Positions 1-9,980 of a stretch of 64,000 bases of DNA are shown piece after piece. The DNA lies in NCBI RefSeq assembly GCF_014805625.2, contig NW_023998414.1, positions 7,407,998-7,471,997 of the forward strand. The letters run 5' to 3'. Source of the DNA: Glossina fuscipes (taxonomy: Eukaryota; Arthropoda; Insecta; Diptera; Glossinidae). Positions within the stretch are counted from its first letter, which is position 1; every line of letters starts with the position of its first letter. The position numbers were made by a program, and so were the translations under genes. Below the pieces are notes generated by a model that saw only the letters and a program-made list of their open reading frames with translations, ran no database searches and was not told where the DNA came from.

Positions 1-34
<34 letters not shown>

Positions 35-288
35 TTTGATGTGTATTTTGTTTTGTACGAAAAACCCTCATGAAATTATTGAATTTTGAAAAACTGTACT
101 ATTTTCGGTGGATTTGTGATTTGACTATCTTTGTTTTTGTCATACACACACTCAACCAACCAATCAACAAACGAAACCATAATACACATAAATAAAAAAA
201 AACAAAAAAAAAAAAAAAAAAAAACTAAAACAAAAACAAAAAAAAAATCGTTAAAAACATCATCGTCCTGTTAAATGCCAATGTGTAG
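1..288 (+). other. up: troponin T intron (3' part)
   Basis: Non-coding sequence upstream of the micro-exon, ending in the acceptor ATGTGTAG. It opens with a 31-base A tract and has a second A-rich run around 195-247. The pyrimidine tract before the acceptor is weak, which suits a regulated exon. The start codon and first coding exons of the gene lie outside the window. Confidence 0.75.
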
Positions 289-312
289 AAAGCCACCTCA
301 GACACCAGCCGA
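289..312 (+). CDS. up: troponin T micro-exon encoding KPPQTPAE (alternative N-terminal exon)
   Basis: A 24-nt exon bounded by AG (287-288) and a perfect GTAAGT donor (313-318). Read with one leading and two trailing bases it encodes KPPQTPA plus GA of the next codon, matching the short proline-containing segment I know from the N-terminal hypervariable region of Drosophila troponin T. Its length is a multiple of three and it enters and leaves in the same phase, so inclusion or skipping keeps the frame. In Drosophila the small N-terminal exons are spliced in a muscle- and stage-dependent way; this one is inferred to behave likewise. Joined to the next exon, GA+T gives Asp, producing A-D-D-D-P-E-F. 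Confidence 0.8.
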
Positions 313-790
313 GTAAGTGAAACGATTTAAAAAACATAAAAAAAAAGTAAAACATTTTCTATGTGTATCGTGATTATGTTGTTGTAAAAAATAAAAAAAA
401 AACAAAAAAACAAAAACTAATTAAATTTATATCACTAGCTTAGCATAATATAAATAACAGGCTTTCTTAAGAATCCCTTAAAAAAAAATAAATAAAATAA
501 AGAGAAAATCTACTACTATTAGACCAGCACACAAGCACATAACAACGACAACACAATTTAGGATATAACTAATATAATATATATTTGATAGTCTCGTATA
601 AAAAAAAAAAAATAAAAATAAATAAATAAAAGTATAAAAGCATAAACATCGTCTGATAACAGCAGCTTTTGTTTCGTCTCTAACTCATGTGTGTAGATTT
701 TCAATTTTGGTGGTAGAAATTTTCTAAACTCATTTGGCACTTGAATGGAGAACAAACGTTGTATGTCGTTGTGTAATGATGCTTTTACAA

Positions 791-825
<35 letters not shown>

Positions 826-2646
826 GCAAATTTTTTTGTTCCAAGACCTTTTTGGCACTCAACGCAACAGTATCGCATAACATGTTCGAAATTTATGTAA
901 TAAGAAGAACGCAATCGAAATTTAAGCAAAACAATGCTTACAATGCTTACACTTTGCTTTTTGTATATGTATTTGTAGTTAAAGCATAATAACAACATTG
1001 TCATAATAATCTCAACATTACCTTATATATATATAAATATATAAATATACTTGTATGTATTTATGAATATAGAACATAAAATGAGATCACATTTAAGATG
1101 TGTTTTGTGTGTATTTGCTTTAAGGCGATTCTCAAATATATATTTGTTAGCTTAACTCAATTAATTTCATATCTTTTAACGTACATTTAGAAACGTAAGT
1201 TTAATCTCTTCCGACGTAATTAACGCCCTATGAATTATACCAAATACGCTGAGATACGTACCTGCATACGAATATGTTTTCATTTCCGATAAAAATAAAT
1301 ACGAGATTTGCAAACTCCTTTTTTTTTTGCAGTAAGTCCTGAAAATATATTTCAGTTCGGTTTTCTCTATCTTGTTAACTTCTTAACTATCGTGAGCATA
1401 TTTAACACATGGGCAGATCGTGTCCGTTTACTTTTACATGTTATGTTTCAAATTTTTTCTCTTAATTTTTTTTTTTTTTTTAGTATTTATTTCTTATACT
1501 GAACATAAGTGTAGATAAACGGACATATATATATGACCGACGCATAAGCAAACAGACAATAGGCAGATGCATAAAGTAGACGAACATGGATGGGCAACGA
1601 AAAAGCGCATAGAAAAATGTACGAAAATGTATGCAAAGCAGATGGAGTGACTGAAAGAAAACGATAGTTATATAGACGGACCTACACACAGAAAGACAGA
1701 ACCCAAAGAAGGAAACGGGGCGACGAACAGGTGCATAGGAGATGGAAGAAAAAAAGGCGTCAGACAATGGATGAAGCGATAGACAGGAAGATAAAATCGG
1801 ACATACAGGTTGATAAACAGAAAACATGCACTGACAGATACGCTGACTACTACCAATGGATAAATGAGGCGAAAACAGGAAGACAGGATTACCGCTCCTT
1901 AAGCTTGCAAACGCAAGGCAAGCACATGACTTATATATCAATTCGGCGGCTATGAGAAGCTGTCCAACGTTTATCACTGATAAGTAGAATTTTTGCAGTT
2001 TTTGCCGACAATTGTCCGCTTTCCATTCTTTCCATTAAACGAAATAATAATAAGAATTACAAAATAATAGCAATAATTTTTATTATCTCTCCTTAATACT
2101 CGCGAAAAGAAGGAAGACAAAAGGGAGGGAAACTTTTAAAAAAAAAAAACAAATTGTAAAACTTTGCTTCTTATATGCAAGTTAAAGTAAATCGTTGTGG
2201 TATGATTGTGTTAATAAAATGTAAATAACTCATACGTCGCGTGGCCCACTAAAGTGCTTATATACTAAAAAGCTAAGAAAAAATCAAAAATCTTTTTGTG
2301 TTTGAAAATTGAAAAGCGAAAAACTTGATAAATGTTTTTAACACATAACCTAAATAATTATTTTTTATATAAAATTTTTTTCTTATCGTCTTTAAGATTA
2401 TATATTTATTTATATATGTGTGTGTGTGTTTAAATGTTCTTAGAAAAACCCAAAAAGACAAACAAGAGAAAACTTGAAAAACTCAATAAATTATCAGTAA
2501 ATAAACTTTCAACACTAATTTTTAGTTAATTAACTCAGTTTGCTTCTTTTTTTTTTTTCATAATATATTTCCTTATGTCACATATTTTTATGCTAATAAA
2601 TAAAAAAAATTGTTGTGGCGGTTCTTTTCTTTCTTTTGCGGTCCAG
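313..2646 (+). other. up: large troponin T intron
   Basis: A 2.3-kb intron from GTAAGT to GCGGTCCAG. It contains an (ATT)/(AAT) microsatellite at about 797-824 and a purine-rich stretch (about 1510-1970) with short-period GACA/GATA-like repetition. That stretch keeps long frames open on both strands but does not look like protein. Further micro-exons, such as those flanking KPPQTPAE in Drosophila, could be hidden here; I could not identify one securely. Confidence 0.7.
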
Positions 2647-3013
2647 TGATGATCCAGAGTTCATCAAACGTCAGGATCAAAAACGTTCCGATCTTGATGA
2701 ACAATTAAAAGAATATATAAATGAATGGCGTAAACAGAGAGCCAAGGAGGAGGATGAGTTGAAAAAACTAAAAGAAAAGCAGGCAAAACGAAAGGTTTCG
2801 CGTGCTGAAGAAGAACAAAGAATGGCCCAACGTAAAAAGGAGGAAGAAGAGCGTCGCCAACGCGAAGTGGAAGAGAAGAAACAGCGCGAAATCGAAGAGA
2901 AACGTCAACGTCTCGAAGAGGCCGAAAAGAAACGTCAAGCCATGCTACAGGCCATGAAGGACAAGGACAAGAAGGGACCCAACTTTACAATTGCGAAAAA
3001 GGATTCGGGCGTG
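2647..3013 (+). CDS. up: troponin T, main N-terminal/helical exon (tropomyosin-binding part)
   Basis: Encodes the segment from DDPEFIKRQDQKRSDL to AKKDSGV, about 122 residues, unmistakably insect troponin T. It starts after the acceptor GGTCCAG with one base (T) completing a split codon, and ends in phase 0 at GTG before GTAACG. The sequence is a highly charged continuous helix rich in Glu, Lys, Arg and Gln (for example EEEERRQREVEEKKQREIEE), the part of TnT that runs along the tropomyosin overlap. The MLQAMKDKDKKGPNFTIAKK motif is a strongly conserved block near its end. It is intact and shows more G/C at third codon positions than the introns around it. Next exon is only 59 bp away. Confidence 0.97.
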
Positions 3014-3072
3014 GTAACGATCTCTGTCATTGGCAATAATAGATATTGATTTTTCACTTGTTTTTCCCATAG

Positions 3073-3291
3073 TTGGGCTTATCTTCCGCCGCCATGGAAC
3101 GTAATAAGACTAAGGAACAATTGGAGGAAGAGAAGAAAATCTCGCTGTCGTTCCGTATTAAACCCTTGGCAATTGAAGGTTTCAATGAAGGCAAATTGCG
3201 TGAAAAGGCGCAAGAACTATGGGAACTCATCGTCAAATTGGAAACTGAAAAATATGATTTAGAAGAAAGGCAGAAACGTCAGGATTACGAT
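3073..3291 (+). CDS. up: troponin T, exon LGLSSAAMERNK...RQKRQDYD
   Basis: A 219-nt (73-codon) exon, phase 0 at both ends, flanked by CCCATAG and GTAAAT. It encodes LGLSSAAMERNKTKEQLEEE through LVKLETEKYDLEERQKRQDYD. In troponin T this stretch begins the C-terminal core (T2) that packs with troponin I in a coiled coil; the heptad-like pattern REKAQELWELIVKLETEKYDLEER fits that. No frameshift is present. The following intron is only 105 bp and almost pure A/T. Confidence 0.97.
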
Positions 3292-3396
3292 GTAAATTAA
3301 AAAAAAAAAAAAACAAAACAAAAAAAAAAAAAAAGAAGAAACAAAAACTTAATTTTATTTAAAACAATTTTTTTTTCTTTCTCTTTTTGCGCTTAG

Positions 3397-3570
3397 TTGA
3401 AAGAATTGAAGGAAAGACAGAAACAGCAGCTCAGGCATAAAGCTTTAAAGAAGGGTCTTGACCCTGAGGCTTTGACTGGCAAATACCCGCCCAAAATACA
3501 GGTTGCCTCAAAATATGAGAGACGTGTAGATACCCGCTCCTATGATGATAAGAAGAAACTCTTCGAAGGT
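3397..3570 (+). CDS. up: troponin T, exon LKELKERQKQQLRHK...KKKLFEG
   Basis: A 174-nt (58-codon) phase-0 exon from GCTTAG to a perfect GTAAGT. It encodes LKELKERQKQQLRHKALKKG, LDPEALTGKYPPKIQVASKY and ERRVDTRSYDDKKKLFEG. This completes the helix that pairs with troponin I and then the conserved LDPEALTGKYPPKIQVASKYERR block. The exon ends exactly where the alternative pair begins, after Gly of LFEG, so either downstream exon gives LFEGG followed by an aromatic residue. Confidence 0.97.
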
Positions 3571-3715
3571 GTAAGTATATCATATTTAACTTTTTCTTTC
3601 TTTAATGCTCCTTTTCGCATCGATTATCATAAAGCGAGTGAAAATATTTTAATGAAAACATGAAAAAAAAAAGAGAAAAAAATTAATTAACTTTTTTTTT
3701 TAAAAAATTCAAAAG

Positions 3716-3794
3716 GGTTACGATACGCTTTATAAGGAAGTTTTAGAAAAGCATTGGCAAGAAAAGCAAGAAAGATTTATGCAACGAACAAAAT
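3716..3794 (+). CDS. up: troponin T mutually exclusive exon, upstream copy (10a-like)
   Basis: A 79-nt exon between TCAAAAG and GTAAGC. It encodes GYDTLYKEVLEKHWQEKQER then FMQRTK, and ends with one base (T). Same length, same phase and same layout as the exon at 5082-5160 (G-aromatic-x3-K-E-x2-x-E-K-x-W-x-E-K), so the two are alternatives: using both in tandem would put the reading frame out. In Drosophila the equivalent pair is exons 10a/10b, and the first has been linked to flight and jump muscle (my recollection of the literature). The AAAT|GTAAGC junction combines with CC of the last exon to give Ser. Confidence 0.93.
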
Positions 3795-4901
3795 GTAAGC
3801 TTCACTTCAAAAAATGCAAATCTTATCTCGAGGACACAGTCTCTGTCACTGTTCGTCAATTGTCACTTCAAGCGTTATGTGTTGTTATTGCTATTACGTA
3901 CCAAGACAACTTTTGCATAATATTTCTCCCCATTACTGTAATAACCATTATTATCTGTTTTTATAACATTTTAAACATATTTAAATTATATTAACCTGTA
4001 TCACCCGTTTTTGTTGATACTGATGATGGTATTGTTGTGACCCTGACTTCCAATTTCAAAATCATCTTCTGATGATGCCAAATATTATATATGTGTTTAT
4101 CAAATACCTCAAACTTTCCGTGTAGTACTAAAGAACATTTTCTGAATTCATATCAACGCACAGCACACTTTCATCAATCGAACATTCGCGATTGAAATGA
4201 ATCCACATAGAATTCACACTTTCTCCACATAAATCCTATCAATATCGATCGTATGAATACCGAAACGAACAAATAACATAATTATACTCTCTCGCTAGAG
4301 ATCTAGAGATCTTTATATGCCAACAGCGAACTAACTGCGAAGTAGTGTTTTTTTGCAATAATGGGAAGGCCGGTAAGCTGATCATAAGCGCTTCTTCAAT
4401 GTCTCTTGCAGACATCTGCCAAATATGTGCATATAAGTTTAGACCGATATCTGTTACATTTTATATATTCTTGACAACGTGTTGCTTTAAGAATCACTGA
4501 CGTTTTCAAACCTTCCCGTTTTTTTTTTTTTTGCAATTTTTAAAACTTTTTTTAAATGGTAGCGGGCCAATCTACGAAATTTTCACAAATTCAAATCTGT
4601 GAACTGTGTAGAATGTGAATAAATTTATTTCAAATTTCTCAAAATTGATTTTAAGTGACAGTAAGATATCTAACGATAAATGAGAGACCGACAGACCGAC
4701 AGACGAACAGACAGACATTATTATAATCAAATGCACTCCGGGTCTTTCGCTAATCATGATGATGTATGAACCTTTTAAAACAAACAATATGGTCACGCAA
4801 AATGGATTCATATAGTATACATAACTTGCCTACATTTACATTTGCATTTACATAAAATCAAGAACTCAATACATTTTCTATCTATCTCTTTCTATCTCTA
4901 A

Positions 4902-4939
<38 letters not shown>

Positions 4940-5081
4940 CTCTCTCTATCTTTCTTTTCTAACCGTTTATTCTTTTATGGATGCCATGCATCTTGGCGCA
5001 ATTTACGTGTACGTGTATTGGTTACGTGTTTCATTTGCGTGTGTTGCTTTGCCACTTGTCGTAACTGTTAAACCCTCTTAG
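3795..5081 (+). other. up: intron between the two alternative troponin T exons
   Basis: A 1287-bp interval running to TCTTAG at 5076-5081. It contains a (TATC)n microsatellite (about 4878-4950) and a GACAGACC-type run around 4685-4715. Elements steering the choice between the two exons would be expected here; no competing-hairpin pair was evident by eye. Confidence 0.7.
4878..4950 (+). repeat. (TATC)n microsatellite
   Basis: Nearly perfect TATC tetranucleotide repeats followed by a short TC run, inside the intron between the alternative troponin T exons. Confidence 0.9.
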
Positions 5082-5160
5082 GGCTGGGAAGAACTCGGCA
5101 AAGAGGTCAATGAGAAGATCTGGAATGAAAAGAAAGAACAATATGACGGCCGTCAGAAGT
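5082..5160 (+). CDS. up: troponin T mutually exclusive exon, downstream copy (10b-like)
   Basis: A 79-nt exon between CTCTTAG and GTATGT. It encodes GWEELGKEVNEKIWNEKKEQ then YDGRQK plus a final T. This is close to the GW...NEKIWNEKKEQY...GRQK version in the reference Drosophila troponin T, so it is the better conserved of the pair. With the last exon it gives GRQK-S-KLPKWFGERPG. Choosing this copy or 3716-3794 changes the tail of the T2 core near the troponin I/C interface. The intron after it is 312 bp. Confidence 0.95.
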
Positions 5161-5472
5161 GTATGTATTTTGTTTGCGACTATGTCTATGTATGTATGTA
5201 TGTATGTTATTCTAAGAAATGTCATTCATCGTTGCTGTGACCTGAATTCTTATGAATTATGTTGTGACGATTATTTTTTCATTTTTGTTTCTTGTTTTTT
5301 GTGCAACTTTTTTTTTTTTTGTATTTTGTTTGGTTTTTTTGAGAAAACAAAAAGAAAATGAAAAAAACAAAACAAAAAAGAATCACGCAAAAGTTGATTG
5401 TTTACATACACTTAAGTTATTGTATATATGTGATATGATTATTAATAAAATTTTTGCATTTATATTATTTAG

Positions 5473-5666
5473 CCAAATTGCCCAAGTGGTTCGGCGAAAG
5501 ACCAGGCAAGAAGGCTGGCGATCCCGAAACACCCGAAGGCGAAGAAGATGCCAAGGCTGACGAGGATGTCTTGGAAGATGAGGATGAGGTCGAAGAAGAG
5601 GTTGTTGAAGAGGAAGAAGCCGAGGAGGGTGAAGAAGAGGAGGAAGAAGAAGAAGAAGAGGAAGAG

Positions 5667-5701
<35 letters not shown>

Positions 5702-5750
5702 AGAAGAAAAAAAAAAGGAAAAAAAAAAAAAAAAAAAAAAAAAAACTTAA
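5473..5750 (+). CDS. up: troponin T last exon with poly-glutamate tail
   Basis: Begins after ATTTAG with CC (completing Ser) and reads KLPKWFGERPGKKAGDPETP, EGEEDAKADEDVLEDEDEVE, then an almost uninterrupted glutamate run, ending with a lysine-rich stretch and TAA at 5748-5750. Insects carry a long Glu-rich C-terminal extension on troponin T, proposed to bind calcium near the thin filament. The tail is encoded by mixed GAA/GAG and slides into AAA/AAG around 5706. The A tracts at 5708-5716 and 5720-5745 make the exact end uncertain: a one- or two-base assembly error would change the last dozen residues and the stop. The first 40 codons are unambiguous. Confidence 0.95.
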
Positions 5751-5762
5751 TTACGTTTACAT

Positions 5763-5928
5763 AATAAATTTAAAAGAAATTTTAAGAACAGCACCAATAT
5801 TATTATTATTAGCTTAAAATAAAATCCAACAGTAAATTAACTTTTAATCCTGAAAGCAAAAAAGAAATAGTAAAAGGATTTTAAAAATCAAACGAGTACA
5901 GCACACTTCTTCTGTCCTAAGTAATAAA
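5763..5928 (+). promoter_or_regulatory. up: candidate troponin T poly(A) signals
   Basis: AATAAA hexamers at 5763-5768 (13 bases after the stop codon), 5818-5823 and 5923-5928. In such A-rich DNA some will be chance; transcript 3' ends are needed to decide. A longer 3' UTR through the CA repeats is possible, with another AATAAA near 6790. Confidence 0.45.
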
Positions 5929-6114
5929 GGAAAACATAAATTAAGATAAATCTTTAATGCCATGAAATGAAAATGAAAACAACTTTCCACAAGTTTGCAA
6001 CGACAAGTAAAAAACAACAACAATAATAATAATAGCAACAACAACAGCACCAACAAGTAAATGTTGTAACTTTCTTTTAAGGCTCTTTCTTTACGACTCT
6101 CTCTTACTTACACT

Positions 6115-6117
<3 letters not shown>

Positions 6118-6157
<40 letters not shown>
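6118..6157 (+). repeat. (CA)n microsatellite
   Basis: Twenty CA units, followed after about 100 bp by a second CA run (6258-6280) and by CT/GA runs near 6368-6390. It lies just downstream of troponin T, possibly in its 3' UTR. Confidence 0.95.
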
Positions 6158-6159
<2 letters not shown>

Positions 6160-6528
6160 CCAAACACACTCAATCAAATATTTGTATAAAGAGAATGAAA
6201 CAACAAAGATTTTTAAACAACATCAGCCTACTCGTCCATTGTAGCACATATATACACAAACACACACACACACACACACAGAGACGCATACACAGCCACA
6301 TGCACACGGACACGTACAGAGAGACACACACTCTACTATATACATGATTAAAAAGCACATACACACACTCGCTCTCTCTCTCTCTCTCTCGTTCTTTCTG
6401 TCTCTTTTTACTTTCTCTCTTTGTTTTGTTTTTTGATAACTCATTTGAAAAGCTTAATGAATTTGTAAACTTTACTTTTTATTATTTTTATTAAAATTTT
6501 TACTCTCTACAAATGTTAGAGAGAAATA

Positions 6529-6529
<1 letters not shown>

Positions 6530-6579
<50 letters not shown>
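6530..6579 (+). repeat. 50-base poly-A tract
   Basis: Unbroken A run, the longest in the window. There is no obvious retroposed gene upstream, so I cannot say whether it is a processed-transcript tail. Confidence 0.95.
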
Positions 6580-6581
<2 letters not shown>

Positions 6582-6944
6582 CGAAGTTTAAGCAATCATA
6601 AGAAAGCACATAGACAAACGCTGTGTAATAATGAGCGTACTCCCAATACATTTTCGGATGCACAGACACACAAGCACACACGCACGGAAAACAATTGAAA
6701 CAATCTCTCGCTCGAAATTCCTTTCTTTCGTTTAAGATATTTTACTTTTATTTTCATAAAATGAAAAAACGTTTTATTAAAACTTATAAATAAAAAGAAA
6801 ACAACTTAAAAATCAAGTCCTATAAAGCAAATCATGATTCAATCAATTTTAAACAATAATTGAAGATTAGGTAGGATTAGCAGCCAATCACTTCAACGAA
6901 TCAATGCCGCATGATGCCGTTAAAATTTAATTTGTCCAACGCTT

Positions 6945-7055
6945 TTGTTTTACACGATAAGCATGTGCCTTAGAAATCCGTGTAAAAAAAAAAAATCGTG
7001 TAAATTGATGAACCATCTTATTTTAAAAGCGTGTAAAAAAAGAGTTGCGAGCACA
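6945..7055. repeat. CGTGTAAA-type repeat cluster, first site
   Basis: Contains TTTTACACGAT, then CCGTGTAAAAA, ATCGTGTAAATTG and GCGTGTAAAAAAAGAG within about 100 bp, in both orientations. The same motif recurs at 54,965-55,390. Looks like a degraded inverted-repeat element; family not identified. Confidence 0.45.
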
Positions 7056-7635
7056 TACCAAACTATAAGAGACCTTATAAATGATGTTTGAATGATTCGG
7101 TCCCGACATGTAAGCTCGCAGCGTATATAACAAATTTACATATACATATATATAGCGCTTATCTTTGAACTTGCTCTCAATAACTTAATTATTTAATTGA
7201 ATGTGGGGCGTACTCGTGTTGAAATCGTATATCGGAGCCATTCGGCACTCATGCGAAAAGATTATTATTCCTGTTCAAAATGAACAATAAATTGATATGA
7301 GAGATACTCGATTTCGTAGAATGACGAGTAATCGGTAAACATAGGCCGTTAAAAAGACTCTCCCATAAATATGAAATAATTCTTTGTTGTACTTTTGCAC
7401 TTTTTCATTTTCTTTGCACATACTCTGAAACACCGGCCTCCGACTACCGGACTATGAAACGTATCATTACGTGGAATGGGGTTTGGATTTGAAAATGTCT
7501 GATCAATCGAGTCAAAGTGAAAGCCAAAATCAAGGTCATCTTAAGAGTTGAATGAATTTCTGCCGCCAAACCTAACTATTAACAAATTCATCTTATTTTT
7601 TGACTGAAGTGGTATACTGACGTCTCCCAGACATG

Positions 7636-7674
<39 letters not shown>

Positions 7675-8944
7675 TTCGTTAACATGACGAGCAGAATTAA
7701 TTATCGTATGCCTGTCTGTCTATCTGTCTTTTATTCGTACGTCACAGGGATGATTACGCTTGCGAAATTTTATCCACTGGAACAGGCCTAAGTCAAAATT
7801 TTCCCCATCGCTTCACTTGTTCCCAAGTTATAGTCCCACGATTAAGGAGCCTTCAATTCAAATCTTTCTGATGCTTTCTAAATTCTTCGCCTATGACTTA
7901 ATGGAGTAAGTAGCTATCGTTTAATTCTTTTCAATTATTTGCGGTATACAATGGATGTATGAAATGACTGGATCTTAACTGAAACCGATTTAATATATCG
8001 CTATTAGATCGTTATGTTAACTTCAAAACTAAAATGTGTTTAGTGACAATGAAATATAACTAACTAACTGTAAAATACATATAAACTTCTTTTTGTTTAA
8101 AGTTTGAGTTGCTAATCATCATCATCTGTGTTGTAGACAAACTTTACAATTAAAGTTCAATTCTTGCTGCGAAAGTTTTTTTTTTTTTTTTTTTTTTTTA
8201 TTTTTTTTAAATTTTTTGATTCCAATCCAAATATTTTTTTTTTTAAAAAAATTTTAAAATTAAATTTTAATTTTTTCTGCAAAATTTTTTTTTTTTTTTT
8301 TTTTTTTCTATTATATGTCAATTTTTCGATTCCACTCCATATATTTTGTATAGTAACAAAGTCTAATTTTTGTTATTTTAGGGCGTAAGGAGATGAAGAA
8401 TAGGGAGACCTTTGGAGGAGGGTATTGAATGGGACGGGACGCCTTTAGTCGGCTTTAAATTTATTACCAATTTTTTAAAAATTTATGGAAAAACTATAAA
8501 CATGCTTTGGGAAACGAGAAGACCGACCCCAGACGTTTCCGCTAGGAACACATAGTTTGCAAACAGAACCGTTTCACCCAAAACCCAAAAGAATCCATAT
8601 AATATATCGATGACTTGGACCTAGAAGGACCAAATAAAAATTTGTTACAAAATTTATTTCCACTAACACGAACCTGGACAAGTAAAAAGAAAAAAAAAGT
8701 CAATCCTTTTTTTTTATTTAGGAATGAATGGCGTTGTAGTCAAGATGTTCTTCTTCATGTTCTGTAATAATATTTCTTTTATTCAAATTTTAATTTGTTG
8801 ATTTTGTCGTAAGCAAATCTTTAATTGATAAGCATTGTTCTGGTTTTGCTTTTTCTTAAAATATATGATAGAGAGAGAGAGAGAAAGACAGAGAGTGCGT
8901 GTGAGGAGCTCAATATGAGCGACAGCAATAGTTGGTCATAAGCA
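7056..8944. other. intergenic, no gene seen
   Basis: Holds a (TA)n microsatellite at 7641-7672 and long poly-T stretches at about 8175-8310. A GTCTGTCTATCTGTC stretch near 7712-7730 may be a degraded family A fragment. No credible exon found. Confidence 0.6.
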
Positions 8945-9160
8945 GAATATGTGTTTGAAGTGTGCAAACACGCATTCAAGAGCTTTACCGCTTACGTAGA
9001 GTATAACTTCCATGTGTGGTCGCGTATTTTCGAACTTTGCTTGGACGCACTCAAGCGCATCCAGCGAACGGTTCAAGCGCTCCTGCACGACGACAGTGTA
9101 CCCAAAACTCTTGATATCTTTAAGCATTGGCGTAATATGGGTGGTTTGTCCATCAAATAA
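8945..9160 (+). mobile_element. non-LTR retrotransposon fragment (3' end of reverse-transcriptase ORF)
   Basis: An open frame of about 70 codons with the sequence typical of the region just after the reverse transcriptase core in Jockey/CR1-like LINEs: a Y-x-E-Y-N/S-x-H-V-W motif (here YVEYNFHVWS), then a LD-x-x-x-R-I-Q-R block (LDALKRIQRTVQALLHDDS), then H-x-R-N-x-G-G-L-S (HWRNMGGLSIK), ending in TAA. The expected next segment (Y-x-x-x-x-G-x-C-S) is out of frame downstream, with KGHTI visible at about 9166. The polymerase core with its YADD box is absent, so this is a 5'-truncated, dead copy. Related but undetermined sequence may continue to about 9360. Confidence 0.75.
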
Positions 9161-9941
9161 GTCCTATAAGGGGCACACTATCGAGATTGATAGTTGCATG
9201 ACCATAACATCCATCTTCGGAACAATCTACCGGCAGTGGAACGTTCACAAATACGCCTCCCTTTCTTCACCCCGGTCTTCCTATAATGTCTCCTGCACAG
9301 ATAGGCGACATCCTCCCAGTATGGCTTCCAATATCAAATTTGTCCACGCTTTAGAGTAATATAAAAATCTTATAAATTTAGTTTTTGTTAGTAAGTGGCC
9401 GGGTACAAGTAACGAATTCCCATAAATTGATGATAATTTCCACTATATGTTATGAGACCGCTTACCATATCTATCTTCTTCTCAAATACAATCATTTATT
9501 TACTTAATTTGACTGTTTAGATGCGTTTTTGTGTAGCTATTCACAGCAGTGTTACACTATCTTAAATTAAAATCTAGTCAAGTTAGTCTTGTTTCTTAGC
9601 GTACATAATTTAACATTTTCTCACCCGAATGAGGTTAACTTGTTCTTCCAAATCCCAATGCAGTGTACAGTCATATGCGCTGGCATCTAAACAATATGTC
9701 AGACGTAAGGATAAGCAGAAGAACTTATGCCTTTTCTCGACACGGACATGTGTAGCACATACACATTTGTAGCACATGTTTCAATTTTCTTGACATGTTC
9801 TCACCACTTAAGCCAAAAGTCTGTTGCTTTCTTGATGCAGTAAATGTAAACAAGTAAACTTAACAACAAATAAATTATTTTACTTGAATTTTTCTAACAT
9901 ATAATAGCAAGTGTAACAAATCCGCACACAATTATATATGT

Positions 9942-9980
<39 letters not shown>

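Noticed and set aside
558..1004. A 148-codon minus-strand open frame.
   Set aside because: Driven by an (AAT)n microsatellite (poly-Ile) and poly-A (poly-Phe); intronic.
1331..1337. TTTTTTTTGCAGTAAGT in the large troponin T intron: an acceptor overlapping a perfect donor, like a recursive-splicing (ratchet) site.
   Set aside because: A true ratchet point needs AG directly followed by GT (CAGGTAAGT). Here the G is shared, so splicing at the AG would remove the GT.
1480..1977. A 165-codon minus-strand open frame in the troponin T intron, with overlapping frames on both strands.
   Set aside because: It lies in GACA/GATA-like short-period repetition; composition (Ser, Cys, Leu, Val repeats) follows the repeat, and a shadow frame is open too.
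5548..5817. A second long frame over the troponin T last exon.
   Set aside because: It is the shifted reading of the Glu-coding repeat (poly-Lys/Arg); the true frame follows from the splice phase and the KLPKWFGERPG match.
6170..6698. Several open frames around the CA repeats and poly-A.
   Set aside because: All are translations of simple repeats (CVCV, KKKK, FFFF).
9012..9359. A 115-codon plus-strand frame over the LINE fragment.
   Set aside because: Its first half is an alternate frame of the recognised LINE ORF; the second half shows no motif, at best decayed LINE sequence.
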